Shown here: positions 1-8,936 of the stretch, piece after piece
How positions within the stretch are numbered: the stretch's first letter is position 1
Layout: every line of letters starts with the position of its first letter
Source: JBBREP01 sp036501845
GTDB taxonomy: Bacteria > Actinomycetota > Acidimicrobiia > IMCC26256 > PALSA-610
Direction of reading: 5' to 3'
Length of the DNA: 42,362 nt
Assembly: GCA_036501845.1 (NCBI GenBank)
Contig: DASXZO010000161.1
Location: 1 to 42,362, forward strand
The notes under the pieces: model-generated
Seen by the model: the letters and a program-made list of their open reading frames with translations, nothing else
Told to the model about the DNA's origin: nothing
Database searches by the model: none
Made by a program: the position numbers and the translations under genes

Positions 1-25
1 TTTGACTTCGATTATCGAAGTCAAA
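1..25. repeat. Perfect 11-bp inverted repeat at the window edge, downstream of yvcK
   Basis: TTTGACTTCGA (1-11) and TCGAAGTCAAA (15-25) are exact reverse complements separated by TTA. The element is much more AT-rich than its surroundings and lies 13 nt beyond the yvcK stop codon. In actinobacteria whiA normally follows yvcK, so this could be an intergenic hairpin or an operator. There is no clear U-tract on the minus strand after the stem. It touches the window boundary, so its full context is not visible. Confidence 0.6.
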
Positions 26-38
26 CGACGCCCGTGGT

Positions 39-953
39 TCACAGCAAGTCGGCTAGGGACTTGGCGAGGAGGTCGGGGTCGTGGCGGGCGCCGTCGGATG
101 CGCCGAGGTCGGCGCCCACCGGCATCACGCCGTGCTCGAACACGTAGCCCTCGTTCACCGCGAGCGCGGCCTGGCGGTCGTAGAGCAAGGTGTCGACACG
201 CACGTGGTGCTCGAGCACTGCGAGCAGATGACCGGTGCCGTCGAGCCCAGTGGTCTCCGGCTCCTCGCACGCAAGGTTCGCGACCTGGATGACGCGCGCC
301 GCCGACAACGCGATCGCGGTGCGGATCTCGGGCACCACCGCGGCGGCAACGAGGCTGGTGTAGAGCGAGCCCGGTCCGATCAGTACCTGGTCGGCTTCCA
401 TGATGGCGCCGAGCGCGCCGGCGCTCGCGGGCGCGTTCTCGGGTACCACTCGCACGTCGCGCACCCGCCCGCTGGGCGCGGCTTGCTGGATGGCCACCTG
501 ACCGTCTACGTCGGTGCCGCCGATCTCGGCCCGCAGGGTGACGGCGTCGGTGGTGGCCGGGAACACCGAACCCACCGCGTTCACGATGCGGGCGGCCTCG
601 GCGCACGCGGCCGCGATGGAGCCGAGCGACTCGACGAGGCCGACAAGGATGAGGTTGCCGAGCGCGTGCCCCTCGAGCTCGCCGCTCTCGAAGCGATGCT
701 CCAGCACGCCCGGCCAGATGCTGCCTTCGGCGGCGAGCGCGCCGATGGCCTTGCGGAGATCGCCCGGCGGCGCCACCGCGAGCGTGCGGCGCAGGCGCCC
801 GGAGCTTCCACCGTCGTCGGCCACGCTCACGATTGCCGTGACCGAACCGGCGTAACGGCGCGCAGCCTGCAGCGCCGCGGCGAGGCCGTGCCCGCCACCG
901 ATCGCGACCACCTTCGGGCCGCCGGGAACAGGCCCCGACGAGAACGCGCTCAT
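39..953 (-). CDS. yvcK: YvcK/CofD-family gluconeogenesis factor
   Basis: Predicted 304-aa cytoplasmic protein of the YvcK (CofD-like, UPF0052) family, known to support growth on gluconeogenic carbon sources and peptidoglycan homeostasis and to bind UDP-sugars. The N-terminal glycine-rich motif VVAIGGGHGLAAAL and the VADDGGSSGRLR motif, both hallmarks of the family, are visible. The gene is the last visible member of uvrC-rapZ-yvcK, the usual actinobacterial order before whiA. I chose the ATG at 953 because homologues begin shortly before the GGGHG motif. An upstream ATG at 1034 would overlap rapZ by 38 bp. No good Shine-Dalgarno precedes either start, and a palindrome lies just upstream of 953. 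Confidence 0.9.
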   Translation of the reverse strand: MSAFSSGPVPGGPKVVAIGGGHGLAAALQAARRYAGSVTAIVSVADDGGSSGRLRRTLAVAPPGDLRKAIGALAAEGSIWPGVLEHRFESGELEGHALGNLILVGLVESLGSIAAACAEAARIVNAVGSVFPATTDAVTLRAEIGGTDVDGQVAIQQAAPSGRVRDVRVVPENAPASAGALGAIMEADQVLIGPGSLYTSLVAAAVVPEIRTAIALSAARVIQVANLACEEPETTGLDGTGHLLAVLEHHVRVDTLLYDRQAALAVNEGYVFEHGVMPVGADLGASDGARHDPDLLAKSLADLL

Positions 954-956
954 CCA

Positions 957-975
957 CGACACGTTCAACGTGTCG
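957..975. repeat. 8-bp inverted repeat just upstream of the yvcK start
   Basis: CGACACGT (957-964) and ACGTGTCG (968-975) are perfect reverse complements with a 3-nt spacer. On the minus strand the hairpin would end three bases before the preferred yvcK ATG, where a ribosome-binding site would be. If translation starts at 1034 the palindrome is merely inside coding sequence. A role in translation control is inference only. Confidence 0.4.
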
Positions 976-996
976 GTGATGTCGATCGACGTCGGG

Positions 997-1869
997 TCAG
1001 CCACGATCGACGTCCCGGTGATGCACGCGTGCATGCGTGCCGCGGCGCGCGAGCAGCCGCGCCAGCTCCTCGGCCATCACCACGCTGCGATGGCGTCCGC
1101 CTGTGCAACCGATGCCGATGGCGAGATACGACTTGCCTTCGCGCTCGTACGCGGGGATCAGCAGCGCGAACAGGCGGTCGAGCTCCTTGAGAAATGCCTT
1201 CGACTCGCGTTGCGCGAGCACGTAGTCGCGGACGGCCGGGTCGAGGCCCGACTTCGGCCGCAGCTCTTCGATCCAGTGCGGGTTCGGCAGGAATCGGCAG
1301 TCGAGCACCATGTCGACGTCGATCGGGAGGCCGTGCTTGTAGCCGAACGAAAGAATGCTCGTCTGCAACCGCACCGAGCCCTGGTCGCCGTCGGCGTCGA
1401 ACAGCTCGCGCAGGCGATCGCGGAGCTGGTGCACGTTGAGCGCCGACGTGTCGACGATGACGTCGGCGAGCCCCTTCAGCTCTTCGAGCGCACGGCGCTC
1501 ACGCGTGATGCCGTCGCCGACGCGATCACTCTCCGACAGCGGATGGCGCCGCCGGCTCTCCTCGTAGCGGCGCACGAGCACGTCGTCCGAGGCGTCGAGG
1601 AACAGCGTGCGCACGGTGGCGCCGTCGTTGCGGAGTCGCGCCATCTCGGTGCCGAGCGCGTCGAGGAAGTCGCCCGAGCGCACGTCGACGACCAGCGCGT
1701 AACGGGTGGGTTGGTCCTGGCCCCGAGCCAGCTCGGCGACCTTCGAGATCAGCTCGGGCGGCAGATTGTCGATCACGAAGAAGCCGAGGTCCTCGAGGAC
1801 GCGCGCCGCTTCGGAACGGCCCGCCCCCGACATCCCGCTGATGATCGTGACGTCGAGCGCCTGCTCCAT
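997..1869 (-). CDS. rapZ: RapZ-family nucleotide-binding protein
   Basis: Predicted 290-aa protein. The N-terminal P-loop reads GMSGAGRS, with Arg in place of the usual Lys, as is common in actinobacterial members. It is followed by the family signature around LEDLGFFVIDNLPPELI. The C-terminal half carries the conserved GCTGGRHRSV motif. In E. coli RapZ is the adaptor that presents GlmZ RNA to RNase E; in actinobacteria the role is not settled, although linkage to yvcK and whiA is conserved. The ATG at 1869 has GAGGGA three bases upstream and starts 11 bp after the uvrC stop, so co-transcription with uvrC and yvcK is likely. Confidence 0.93.
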   Translation of the reverse strand: MEQALDVTIISGMSGAGRSEAARVLEDLGFFVIDNLPPELISKVAELARGQDQPTRYALVVDVRSGDFLDALGTEMARLRNDGATVRTLFLDASDDVLVRRYEESRRRHPLSESDRVGDGITRERRALEELKGLADVIVDTSALNVHQLRDRLRELFDADGDQGSVRLQTSILSFGYKHGLPIDVDMVLDCRFLPNPHWIEELRPKSGLDPAVRDYVLAQRESKAFLKELDRLFALLIPAYEREGKSYLAIGIGCTGGRHRSVVMAEELARLLARRGTHARVHHRDVDRG

Positions 1870-1880
1870 TGATCCCTCGA

Positions 1881-3764
1881 CTAGGGCATCGGGTGGAGTG
1901 CAGCGTAGGTCGAGTCGGCCACCGCGTCGGGGAGCCACGCCAACGCGGTGAGCTCCTCCTTCGACAGCTCACGGATCCGCTTCAGACTGCCGAACTCGCG
2001 CAGCAGCCGCGACCGGCGGGTGGGGCCGAGCCCGGGCACCTCGTCGAGCAGGCTCTTGGTCATCCGCTTGCCGCGGAGTTGCCGGTGGTAGGTGATGACG
2101 AAGCGGTGCGCCTCGTCGCGCACCTGCTGGAGCAGATAGAGCGCCTCGGAGTCACGCGGGATGCGGATGGGCTCGGCGAGCCCGGGCATGTACACCTCTT
2201 CGAAACGCTTGGCCAGGCTCGCCACACAGATGTCTTCGAGGCCGAGCTCCTCCAGCACGCGCACGGCCACGTTCAACTGGCCCTTGCCGCCGTCGATCAG
2301 CAGCAAGTTCGGTGGGTAGCTGAACCGCTTGCCCGCCTGCGCACCCTCGTCGCGTTCGCGCAGGTAGTTGCGGAAGCGCCGAGTGAGCACCTCTTCCATC
2401 GACGCGAAGTCGTCCTGGCCGTCGAGCGTCTTGATCTTGAAGCGGCGGTAGTCGCTGCGCTTCGGCAGACCGTCCTCCATCACCACCATCGACGCCACGA
2501 TGTCAGTGCCTTGGAGGTTGGAGATGTCGAAGCACTCGATCCGCAATGGCGCGTCGGGCAGGTCGAGCGCCTCCTGGAGCGCGAGCAGTGCACGGGCGCG
2601 CGCGTTGTGGTCGCTCGCCCGCCGCAGCTTGTGCCGGGTGAAGCTCTCGGTGGCGTTCAAGTTGGCGGTGTGCAGCAACGTGCGCTTGCCGCCGCGCTGC
2701 GGCACACGGATGTGCACCTTGGTGCCACGCTGCAGCGCCAGGAACTCTTCGTAGAGATCGAGGTCGTCGGGCGCAAAGGGCACGAGGATCTCGCGCGGGA
2801 TGTCGGAGGGCGCGGCATCGGCGTAGAGCAACTCGATGATGCGCGCGACGAGCCCGGAACGGTCGAGATCCTCGACCTTGTCGACGATGATGCCCTTGCG
2901 CCCGACCACGCGACCCTTTCGCACGTAGAACAGCTGCACGCTCGCTTCGAGCTCGTCGTCGGCGATGCCGAGCAGGTCGTAGTCCTCCTCGCGCGCGCCC
3001 ACCATCTGCTGGCGCTCGATCGCCTTGCGCACGCTCGCGAGCTGGTCGCGCACACGCGCCGCCCGCTCGAACTCCAGCGCATCGGCGGCGTCGGCCATGC
3101 GCTTCTCGAGTCGCTTGACGATCTCGTCGCTCTCGCCGTCGAGGAACTCGACGAGCTCGCTGACGAGATGGTCGTAGTCCTCGCGCTCGATGTCGCCGAC
3201 GCACGGCGCCGAACACTTCTCGATGTGCGCGTAGAGGCACGGCCGTCCGAGCTTGTGGTGGCGGTCGAACTTCGCGTTGGTGCACGTGCGGATCGGGAAG
3301 GTGCGCAGCAACAAATCGAGCGTCTCGCGAATCGCGTAGGCGTGCGCGTAGGGCCCGAAGTAGCGCACGCCCTTGCGCTTCTTGCCCCGCAGCACCATCG
3401 CCCGCGGCCATTCCTCGTCGAGCGTGACCGCGAGGAACGGATAGCTCTTGTCGTCCTTCAGCCGCACGTTGAACCGCGGTTTGTGCCGCTTGATCAGCGT
3501 CGCTTCGAGGAAGAACGCCTCCACCTCGTTCTGAGCCACGATCCACTCGACCGTGGCCGCGGCCTCCACCATCTGGCGGGTGCGGTCGGGCAGCGTGTGC
3601 GGTGCGGCGAAGTAGTTCGACAGCCGGCTGCGCAGGCTCTTGGCCTTGCCGACGTAGATCACGCGCCCGTCGGCGTCGAAGAACTGGTACGACCCGGGCG
3701 CGTCGGGGATCGAGCCCTCGCTCGGCGGCGCCAACCGCTGTCGACTCGCCGATCCGGTGGGCAT
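1881..3764 (-). CDS. uvrC: Excinuclease ABC subunit C
   Basis: Predicted 627-aa UvrC, the dual-incision nuclease of nucleotide excision repair. The N-terminal GIY-YIG domain (residues about 17-100, with GSYQFF and VIYVGKA) makes the 3' cut. Four cysteines follow in the RTC...RPC...EKC..APC region, matching the iron-sulfur cluster ligands known in E. coli UvrC. Next come a UVR motif for UvrB contact, the RNase H-like 5'-incision domain (FDISNLQGTDIVASMVV, LLIDGGKGQL) and a C-terminal helix-hairpin-helix (DEVPGLGPTRRSRLL). The ATG at 3764 lacks a Shine-Dalgarno. TACTCT lies 7 nt upstream and would fit a leaderless mRNA, but no matching -35 is clear. First gene of the uvrC-rapZ-yvcK operon. The 206 bp upstream hold only GC-rich sequence. 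Confidence 0.95.
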   Translation of the reverse strand: MPTGSASRQRLAPPSEGSIPDAPGSYQFFDADGRVIYVGKAKSLRSRLSNYFAAPHTLPDRTRQMVEAAATVEWIVAQNEVEAFFLEATLIKRHKPRFNVRLKDDKSYPFLAVTLDEEWPRAMVLRGKKRKGVRYFGPYAHAYAIRETLDLLLRTFPIRTCTNAKFDRHHKLGRPCLYAHIEKCSAPCVGDIEREDYDHLVSELVEFLDGESDEIVKRLEKRMADAADALEFERAARVRDQLASVRKAIERQQMVGAREEDYDLLGIADDELEASVQLFYVRKGRVVGRKGIIVDKVEDLDRSGLVARIIELLYADAAPSDIPREILVPFAPDDLDLYEEFLALQRGTKVHIRVPQRGGKRTLLHTANLNATESFTRHKLRRASDHNARARALLALQEALDLPDAPLRIECFDISNLQGTDIVASMVVMEDGLPKRSDYRRFKIKTLDGQDDFASMEEVLTRRFRNYLRERDEGAQAGKRFSYPPNLLLIDGGKGQLNVAVRVLEELGLEDICVASLAKRFEEVYMPGLAEPIRIPRDSEALYLLQQVRDEAHRFVITYHRQLRGKRMTKSLLDEVPGLGPTRRSRLLREFGSLKRIRELSKEELTALAWLPDAVADSTYAALHPMP

Positions 3765-3970
3765 ACGAACCAGAGTACGAGTCGTCACAAACCGTTCTGT
3801 TGCACTTGTCGGCGCGGGTTGTGCGCCCGCTTCACGACGGCGCCGATGCCGTGGCGCCGGACCCCACCCACCCACCGCCGCTCCGCTCGCCTGGGGGCTC
3901 ACTCCACGACGTCCGGCGCCTCCGGCCTCGGCGCCGTCGCTTCGCTCCTCCGCCGCTTGGCTTTTCGCGG

Positions 3971-5086
3971 CTACGGGATGTAGGTGGTCGTGAACGCCAA
4001 AATTGAATAGGCGACGAGCGCGCCGCCAAGGGCTGCGATGACTGCGTATTCCACGGGGCGGCGACGGACGACGAGGGCGCCGGCGATGGCTACTGGGAAG
4101 GCGGCGAAGAGGTAGCGCTCGAAGCTGTCGAGGTTGTACGAGGTGAGCGCCACCGCGATCGACACCAGCGCGTAGGCCGTGGCCGCGGGAGGGAGGCGGC
4201 GCCAGCCCGCGAAGATGAGTACGAGGGCGATCGCCACCCAGCCGACGTGCAGGATCGGGCCGGTGCGATGGTCGCGGATCGAGTCGTGGATGGCGCTCCA
4301 CACCGCGCGTGCGGGGTCGACGAACTTGCCCCGCAGATTCGACTTCGACTGGAGGCGCAGCGGATCGAGGCTGCCTGCCCACAGCAGGAACGATGCCAAT
4401 CCCACGAGCGGCCCGATGGCGGCGACGAGTGCGAACGGGCGGCGCCACTGCCACGCGTACACGGCGACCGCCGCCATGAGCACCACACCGACGGGGCGGG
4501 TGAGGGCCGCGAGCCCTCCCGCGACCGTCGCAGTCGCGAGCCACGCCCATTCGGTTCCGGTCCACGTGTCGTGACGGCGTGCGCCGACGCGTTCGAGTGC
4601 GAAGAACACCACGCACGCGAGCATCACGAACAGCGGCTCGGCGTAGGCCATCACCGACGCGAGCGCGCCGGGGCCGATCGCCCACAGCCACGTCGCGGTG
4701 TCGGCGGTGCGCTCGTCGGTCCAGGCGCGCGCGAGTTCGCGCACCAAGATGATCGAGATGAGCATCGTCACGTTGGTGACGGTGAGCAGCGCGAGGTGTG
4801 ATCCGCCGAGCAGGCGAGCCAAGAGCGGATAGAGGGGGAAGAAGCGCAGCCCGTCGCGCATCTGCGCGGTCTCCACCGCGGCGTACCCGTGGCGGGCGAT
4901 CGCGGCGTAGAACGAAGCGTCCCAACCGAAGAATCCCACCGTCTGCACCGGGGAGTGCACGCTGTTGAAGTGATCGCGCATCTGGTGCACCGCGCCGAGC
5001 GCGCCGATGACCAGCACGCGGCCCACGATGAAGGGCGCGAGCACGGCGACGACGTCGTGCCGGCGGATCCGCCGCCACCCCACCAC
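3971..5086 (-). CDS. PIG-V/GT76-like integral membrane mannosyltransferase
   Basis: Predicted 371-aa polytopic membrane protein. After the first membrane segment comes GWDASFY (residues 54-60, with Asp56 as the likely catalytic acidic residue), then ARHGY and RFFPLYPLL (81-89). This is the pattern of PIG-V-type GT-C mannosyltransferases, which use a polyprenyl-phosphate-mannose donor on the outer face of the membrane. Several further hydrophobic helices fill the rest. The start is GTG (5086, or the adjacent GTG at 5083). The gene is divergent from the arylsulfatase, with about 100 bp between them holding CCGCA-GATA-TGCGG. The acceptor substrate cannot be told from sequence. Confidence 0.75.
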   Translation of the reverse strand: MVGWRRIRRHDVVAVLAPFIVGRVLVIGALGAVHQMRDHFNSVHSPVQTVGFFGWDASFYAAIARHGYAAVETAQMRDGLRFFPLYPLLARLLGGSHLALLTVTNVTMLISIILVRELARAWTDERTADTATWLWAIGPGALASVMAYAEPLFVMLACVVFFALERVGARRHDTWTGTEWAWLATATVAGGLAALTRPVGVVLMAAVAVYAWQWRRPFALVAAIGPLVGLASFLLWAGSLDPLRLQSKSNLRGKFVDPARAVWSAIHDSIRDHRTGPILHVGWVAIALVLIFAGWRRLPPAATAYALVSIAVALTSYNLDSFERYLFAAFPVAIAGALVVRRRPVEYAVIAALGGALVAYSILAFTTTYIP

Positions 5087-5183
5087 GACTGGATCGGCTG
5101 CGCCGTGGGGGACGCGATCAGCTTCGCTGAGGGGCCGGTCCGCAGATATGCGGCGGGACAGTACAACCCTTTACGTTGAGCTC

Positions 5184-7505
5184 ATGCCCCTTGTGTATCG
5201 CGACGGCGAACCGTTTCCCGGCAACATCGGCACCACGCTCCACGACTCCACGCCGGCCTGGCCGGTAGGCCCGCGTGCTCGGGAGGGCGCGCCGAACGTG
5301 CTGCTCATCGTGCTCGACGACGTGGGCTACGCGCAGCTCGGTTGCTTCGGCTCCGACATCGACACGCCGAACATCGACAGGCTCGCCCAGCGCGGCCTGC
5401 GCTACCGCAATTTCCACACCACCGCGATGTGCTCGCCGACACGCGCGTGCCTGATGACCGGCCGTAACTCGCACACGTGCGGCATCGGCGGCATCACCGA
5501 CCTGGCGATGGGCTTCCCGGGATTCAACGGGCGCATCCCGAAGTCGTGCGGCTTCGTGAGCGAGGTGCTGCGCCAAGAGGGCTGGGCCACGTTCGCGGTG
5601 GGCAAGTGGCACCTCGCGCCGTCCGACGAGTTGCACGCCGCGGCGTCGCGCGACCGCTGGCCACTCGGCCAGGGCTTCGAGCGCTACTACGGCTTCATCG
5701 GCGCCGAGACGAACCACTGGGCGCCCGACCTCGTCACCGACAACAGCATCGTGTCGCCCGAGTTCCCGCCCGAGTATCACCTCACGGAAGACCTCGCCGA
5801 CCGCACGATCGGCATGGTCACCGACCTGCGCGCCGTCGATCCGGGGAAGCCGTTCTTCTGCTACCTCGCACTCGGCGCGTGCCACGCACCACACCACGCG
5901 CCGCGTGACTTCATCGACCGCTACGCCGGACGTTTCGACGCGGGCTGGGATGTGTGGCGCGAGCAGACCCACGCTCGTCAACTCGCGTCAGGGCTGATTC
6001 CTGCCGGCACGTCGCTCTCTCCCCGTCCCGAGTGGGTGCAGGAATGGGCGACGCTGCCGGCCGACGAGCAGCGCGCCTACGCGCGCATGATGGAGGTGTT
6101 CGCGGGATTCCTCACCCACACCGACCACCACATCGGGCGGGTGCTCGACTTCCTCGAGAGCTCGGACGAGCTCGACAACACGCTTGTGCTCCTGCTGTCC
6201 GACAACGGCGCGAGCGCAGAAGGCGGGCCGAACGGCACGTTCAACGAGAACTTCATCTTCAACGGCATGCCGCACGATCTCGCCACCACGATGCGCCTGC
6301 TCGACAAGCTCGGTGGTCCCTACAGCTACGGGCACTACCCATGGGGCTGGGCGTACGCAGGCAACACACCGTTCAAGCGGTGGAAGCGCGAAACGCACGA
6401 GGGCGGCATCGGCGACCCGCTGATCGTCGCGGGCCGCGGCGTCGAGGCGCCGTCGAGCGCGTCGGATGGCAACGACCGCGCCAACGTGCGGCATCAGTAC
6501 GTGCACGCGGTCGACGTGGCCGCGACGATCCTCGACGTGTGCGGGGTCGCCGCGCCGAAGCTGCTGAATGGCGTCGAACAGGAGCCGATCGCGGGCGCGA
6601 GCTTCAACGCGTCACTGGGCGACGGCAACGCGCCCGAGCATCGCACCACGCAGTACTACGAGCAGTTCGCGTGCCGCGCCCTCTACCACGAGGGATGGAA
6701 GGCCGTGACGTTCCACCCGATGGGCATCGCGCGCTACACCGAGGCCGACGACCCGCGCCGTCCGTTCGACCAGGACGTGTGGGAGCTGTACCACGTTGCC
6801 GACGACCCGGCCGAGTGCCACGACCTCGCCGCGACCAATCCCGAGAAGTTGGCCGAGCTGCAGGAACTGTGGTGGTCGCTCGCTCGCGAGTACGGCGCGC
6901 TCCCCTTGCACTCCGACCGCGCGTTCTCGGTGGGCCGCCCACACCAGATCCCCGAACGCACGCGCTACGAGTACCACGTGGGCGCGGCGGCGGTTCCGGA
7001 AGAGGTCGCGCCGAACACCAAGCTGCGCCCCCACTCGATCATCGCGTCATGCGACGTTCCGGAGGGCGGCGCCGAGGGTGTGCTGCTCGCGCAAGGCGGG
7101 CGCTTCGGCGGCTTCAGCCTCTGGTTGCGTGACGGTGTGCCGTGCTGGTCGTACAACTTCGCCGGTATCGACACCGTCACCATCGCTGGCGATGCGCCGC
7201 TCGCGCCCGGCCGCCACCTGGTGGGCGTGGAGGCCGACTCGGGCAGCGCCGGTACCGCGATGACCTTCGCGCTCCACGTCGACGGCAAGACGGTGGCGAG
7301 CACCGAGCTCCCGCGCACGTCGTTGATGCGCTTCGCGCTCGCGGGTGAAGGACTGTGTTGCGGTTACGACGACGGCACGCCCGTGGCCGACTATGCCGCG
7401 CCCAATCCCTTCACCGGCACGTTGCACTCGGTCACCGTCGACGTGAGCGGCACCGCGTACGTCGACGTCGACGCCGAAGTGCGGCGCGCCTGGCTCACGC
7501 AGTAG
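5184..7505 (+). CDS. atsA: AtsA-type arylsulfatase
   Basis: Predicted 773-aa sulfatase that hydrolyses sulfate esters. Motifs include the metal-binding pair Asp45-Asp46 in LIVLDDVGYAQLG, and CSPTR at 83-87, whose Cys83 must be converted to formylglycine. Further on are GKWHLAP and LLLSDNGASAEGG. Length and order, including the approximately 170-residue C-terminal beta-rich extension, resemble mycobacterial AtsA. No signal peptide is visible, so it is probably cytosolic. No formylglycine-generating enzyme or sulfate transporter is nearby, so these must be encoded elsewhere. I chose the ATG at 5184; a weak TTGAG precedes it. The last 115 bp overlap the convergent membrane glycosyltransferase gene. 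Confidence 0.9.
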   Translation: MPLVYRDGEPFPGNIGTTLHDSTPAWPVGPRAREGAPNVLLIVLDDVGYAQLGCFGSDIDTPNIDRLAQRGLRYRNFHTTAMCSPTRACLMTGRNSHTCGIGGITDLAMGFPGFNGRIPKSCGFVSEVLRQEGWATFAVGKWHLAPSDELHAAASRDRWPLGQGFERYYGFIGAETNHWAPDLVTDNSIVSPEFPPEYHLTEDLADRTIGMVTDLRAVDPGKPFFCYLALGACHAPHHAPRDFIDRYAGRFDAGWDVWREQTHARQLASGLIPAGTSLSPRPEWVQEWATLPADEQRAYARMMEVFAGFLTHTDHHIGRVLDFLESSDELDNTLVLLLSDNGASAEGGPNGTFNENFIFNGMPHDLATTMRLLDKLGGPYSYGHYPWGWAYAGNTPFKRWKRETHEGGIGDPLIVAGRGVEAPSSASDGNDRANVRHQYVHAVDVAATILDVCGVAAPKLLNGVEQEPIAGASFNASLGDGNAPEHRTTQYYEQFACRALYHEGWKAVTFHPMGIARYTEADDPRRPFDQDVWELYHVADDPAECHDLAATNPEKLAELQELWWSLAREYGALPLHSDRAFSVGRPHQIPERTRYEYHVGAAAVPEEVAPNTKLRPHSIIASCDVPEGGAEGVLLAQGGRFGGFSLWLRDGVPCWSYNFAGIDTVTIAGDAPLAPGRHLVGVEADSGSAGTAMTFALHVDGKTVASTELPRTSLMRFALAGEGLCCGYDDGTPVADYAAPNPFTGTLHSVTVDVSGTAYVDVDAEVRRAWLTQ

Positions 7506-8653
7506 AGCGAGCGGAACGCCACCACGATCACGGCGGCGAGCACGCCGTTGCGCACCAGCACCTGCATGTGCGCGCCGATTCCGTCGGGCCGGGTGAGGCT
7601 CGTCGTGGTGATGTAGACGATGTCGAGCACGATCGCGACGAAGTAGGTGGTCGCCGCCGCGTAGCGCCGTTCATGCGCGGCGATCGCGGCGAACGGGATC
7701 CCCCACACGAGATACTGCGGCGAGAGCAGCGTCGCGCCGGTGAGGAGAATCGCGACCGCTCCGAGCATCACCAGTCCGGCCGGGTCACCGGGCGCGCGCC
7801 GTGCCCGCCAGCACCACCACACGAGCGCGCCCGCGGTGGCGAGCGAGAGCACGGCACCAGCGATGAATGGTGGCGCGCCGACGCGATAGGCCCCGGTTTC
7901 GTAGTGCGAGTGCAGGCCGCGCACGAGGGCGAGCAGCGTGCCGGCGTTGCTTTCCACTTGCCAGCCGCGCGCACCGCGGTACGTGAGCACGTCGATGGGC
8001 CCGCGCGTGCCCGACCACGCGAGCCACACCGCGCCACCTGCCACGAGCGATGCCACCGCGGCCGCGACGGCGCGGCGGTGACGCCAGAGCAGTAACACCG
8101 CGATGAGCAGTGCGGGCCACACCTTCACGAACGCGGCCGCGGCGATCAGGACACCGCCGATCGTCTGATGGCCGCGGCGACTGCACGCCAGGCCGACCAC
8201 CGCGATCGCGAGCGCGAAGAGGTCGAAGCCGCTCAACAGGATGGGCAGCATCGGCACCGTCATCGCGAGATACGCGAACGACGCGCGCTTCGACCAGGCC
8301 CAGAGCAGCGCCAGCGCGATCGCCAGGTCGGCCAGACCGTCGATCAGCACGAGGTGCTTCATCAGCGGGGCCAGACCGTCGCGGCCGATCGCGCGCATGC
8401 CGAGTACCGCGAGCGGCGGGTATTCCACGCGGAAGTCGCGGCCCGGCGTGCCGTGCGCCAGCGCGATCTCCTGGAAGCGGATCGGATCGCTGTGCTGGGC
8501 CACCGCGTTGTGGCCGAAACTCGCCTCGGTGAGCGGATTCACCACCATGAAGAGGTGGAACAGCACGAGGGCGACCGCGGCCAGGCCCCGCCAGTGACGG
8601 AGCGGCGAGTCGCGGGGCACCAGGCGGCTCACGGCGCCGCCGGATTGGGCCAT
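7391..8653 (-). CDS. GT87 (DUF2029)-like membrane glycosyltransferase
   Basis: Predicted 420-aa protein with about ten hydrophobic segments. Features shared with the GT87/DUF2029 polyprenyl-phosphate mannosyltransferases include FRVEYPPLAVLG in the first periplasmic loop, the GFDLFALAIAVVGLA segment, AFVKVWPALL, and LLSPQYLVWGIPF near the C terminus. These build mannans and related glycans on the outer leaflet. The ATG at 8653 has AAGGAA about 7 nt upstream; a GTG directly before it is an alternative. The final 37 or so codons lie over the 3' end of the sulfatase gene. The tail after FRSLYC has low complexity and may owe its sequence to the opposite strand. Confidence 0.8.
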   Translation of the reverse strand: MAQSGGAVSRLVPRDSPLRHWRGLAAVALVLFHLFMVVNPLTEASFGHNAVAQHSDPIRFQEIALAHGTPGRDFRVEYPPLAVLGMRAIGRDGLAPLMKHLVLIDGLADLAIALALLWAWSKRASFAYLAMTVPMLPILLSGFDLFALAIAVVGLACSRRGHQTIGGVLIAAAAFVKVWPALLIAVLLLWRHRRAVAAAVASLVAGGAVWLAWSGTRGPIDVLTYRGARGWQVESNAGTLLALVRGLHSHYETGAYRVGAPPFIAGAVLSLATAGALVWWCWRARRAPGDPAGLVMLGAVAILLTGATLLSPQYLVWGIPFAAIAAHERRYAAATTYFVAIVLDIVYITTTSLTRPDGIGAHMQVLVRNGVLAAVIVVAFRSLYCVSQARRTSASTSTYAVPLTSTVTECNVPVKGLGAA

Positions 8654-8936
8654 CACTCATTCCTTCGGTTCGCCTTGGCGTCAACTTCAGTTCATCGGGT
8701 TCACCGGGATGATTCATTGGATGCTTTCCACTCACTCCGAGTGTTAGAGTGTTGGGAACCGGTCGGCCCGGAATCCGGCCGGTGAACCCACCATGGTTCC
8801 GAGGCCGACACCCCGCGGTGTGGCGTCCGGGCTGTCACCCGCCGGCCGACGAAGAACCCCAACACCACGCACATCGAACCCGCACAACCGGCCAGTCGCT
8901 GTCACCCAGTGACCCGTCACCCAGGAGTGCCACACC
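8654..8936. other. Divergent intergenic region between the GT87-like gene and nadA
   Basis: 283 bp without a gene. It holds a GT-rich stretch with two GAGTGTT copies (8740-8753), several GTCACCC heptamers (near 8834, 8900 and 8915), and an AGGAG about 9 nt before the nadA ATG. A pair of divergent promoters is expected, but I cannot assign -35 and -10 boxes with confidence. I see no convincing riboswitch or NAD-repressor site. Confidence 0.4.

Noticed and set aside
81..1190. Long open frame on the plus strand opposite yvcK and rapZ
   Set aside because: Its product is Arg/His/Gly-rich with no domain, and the opposite strand encodes well-conserved YvcK and RapZ; typical antisense frame in GC-rich DNA.
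3765..5078. N-terminal extension of uvrC up to 5078
   Set aside because: The extra residues are antisense or out-of-frame sequence over the membrane mannosyltransferase; UvrC homology begins just after the ATG at 3764.
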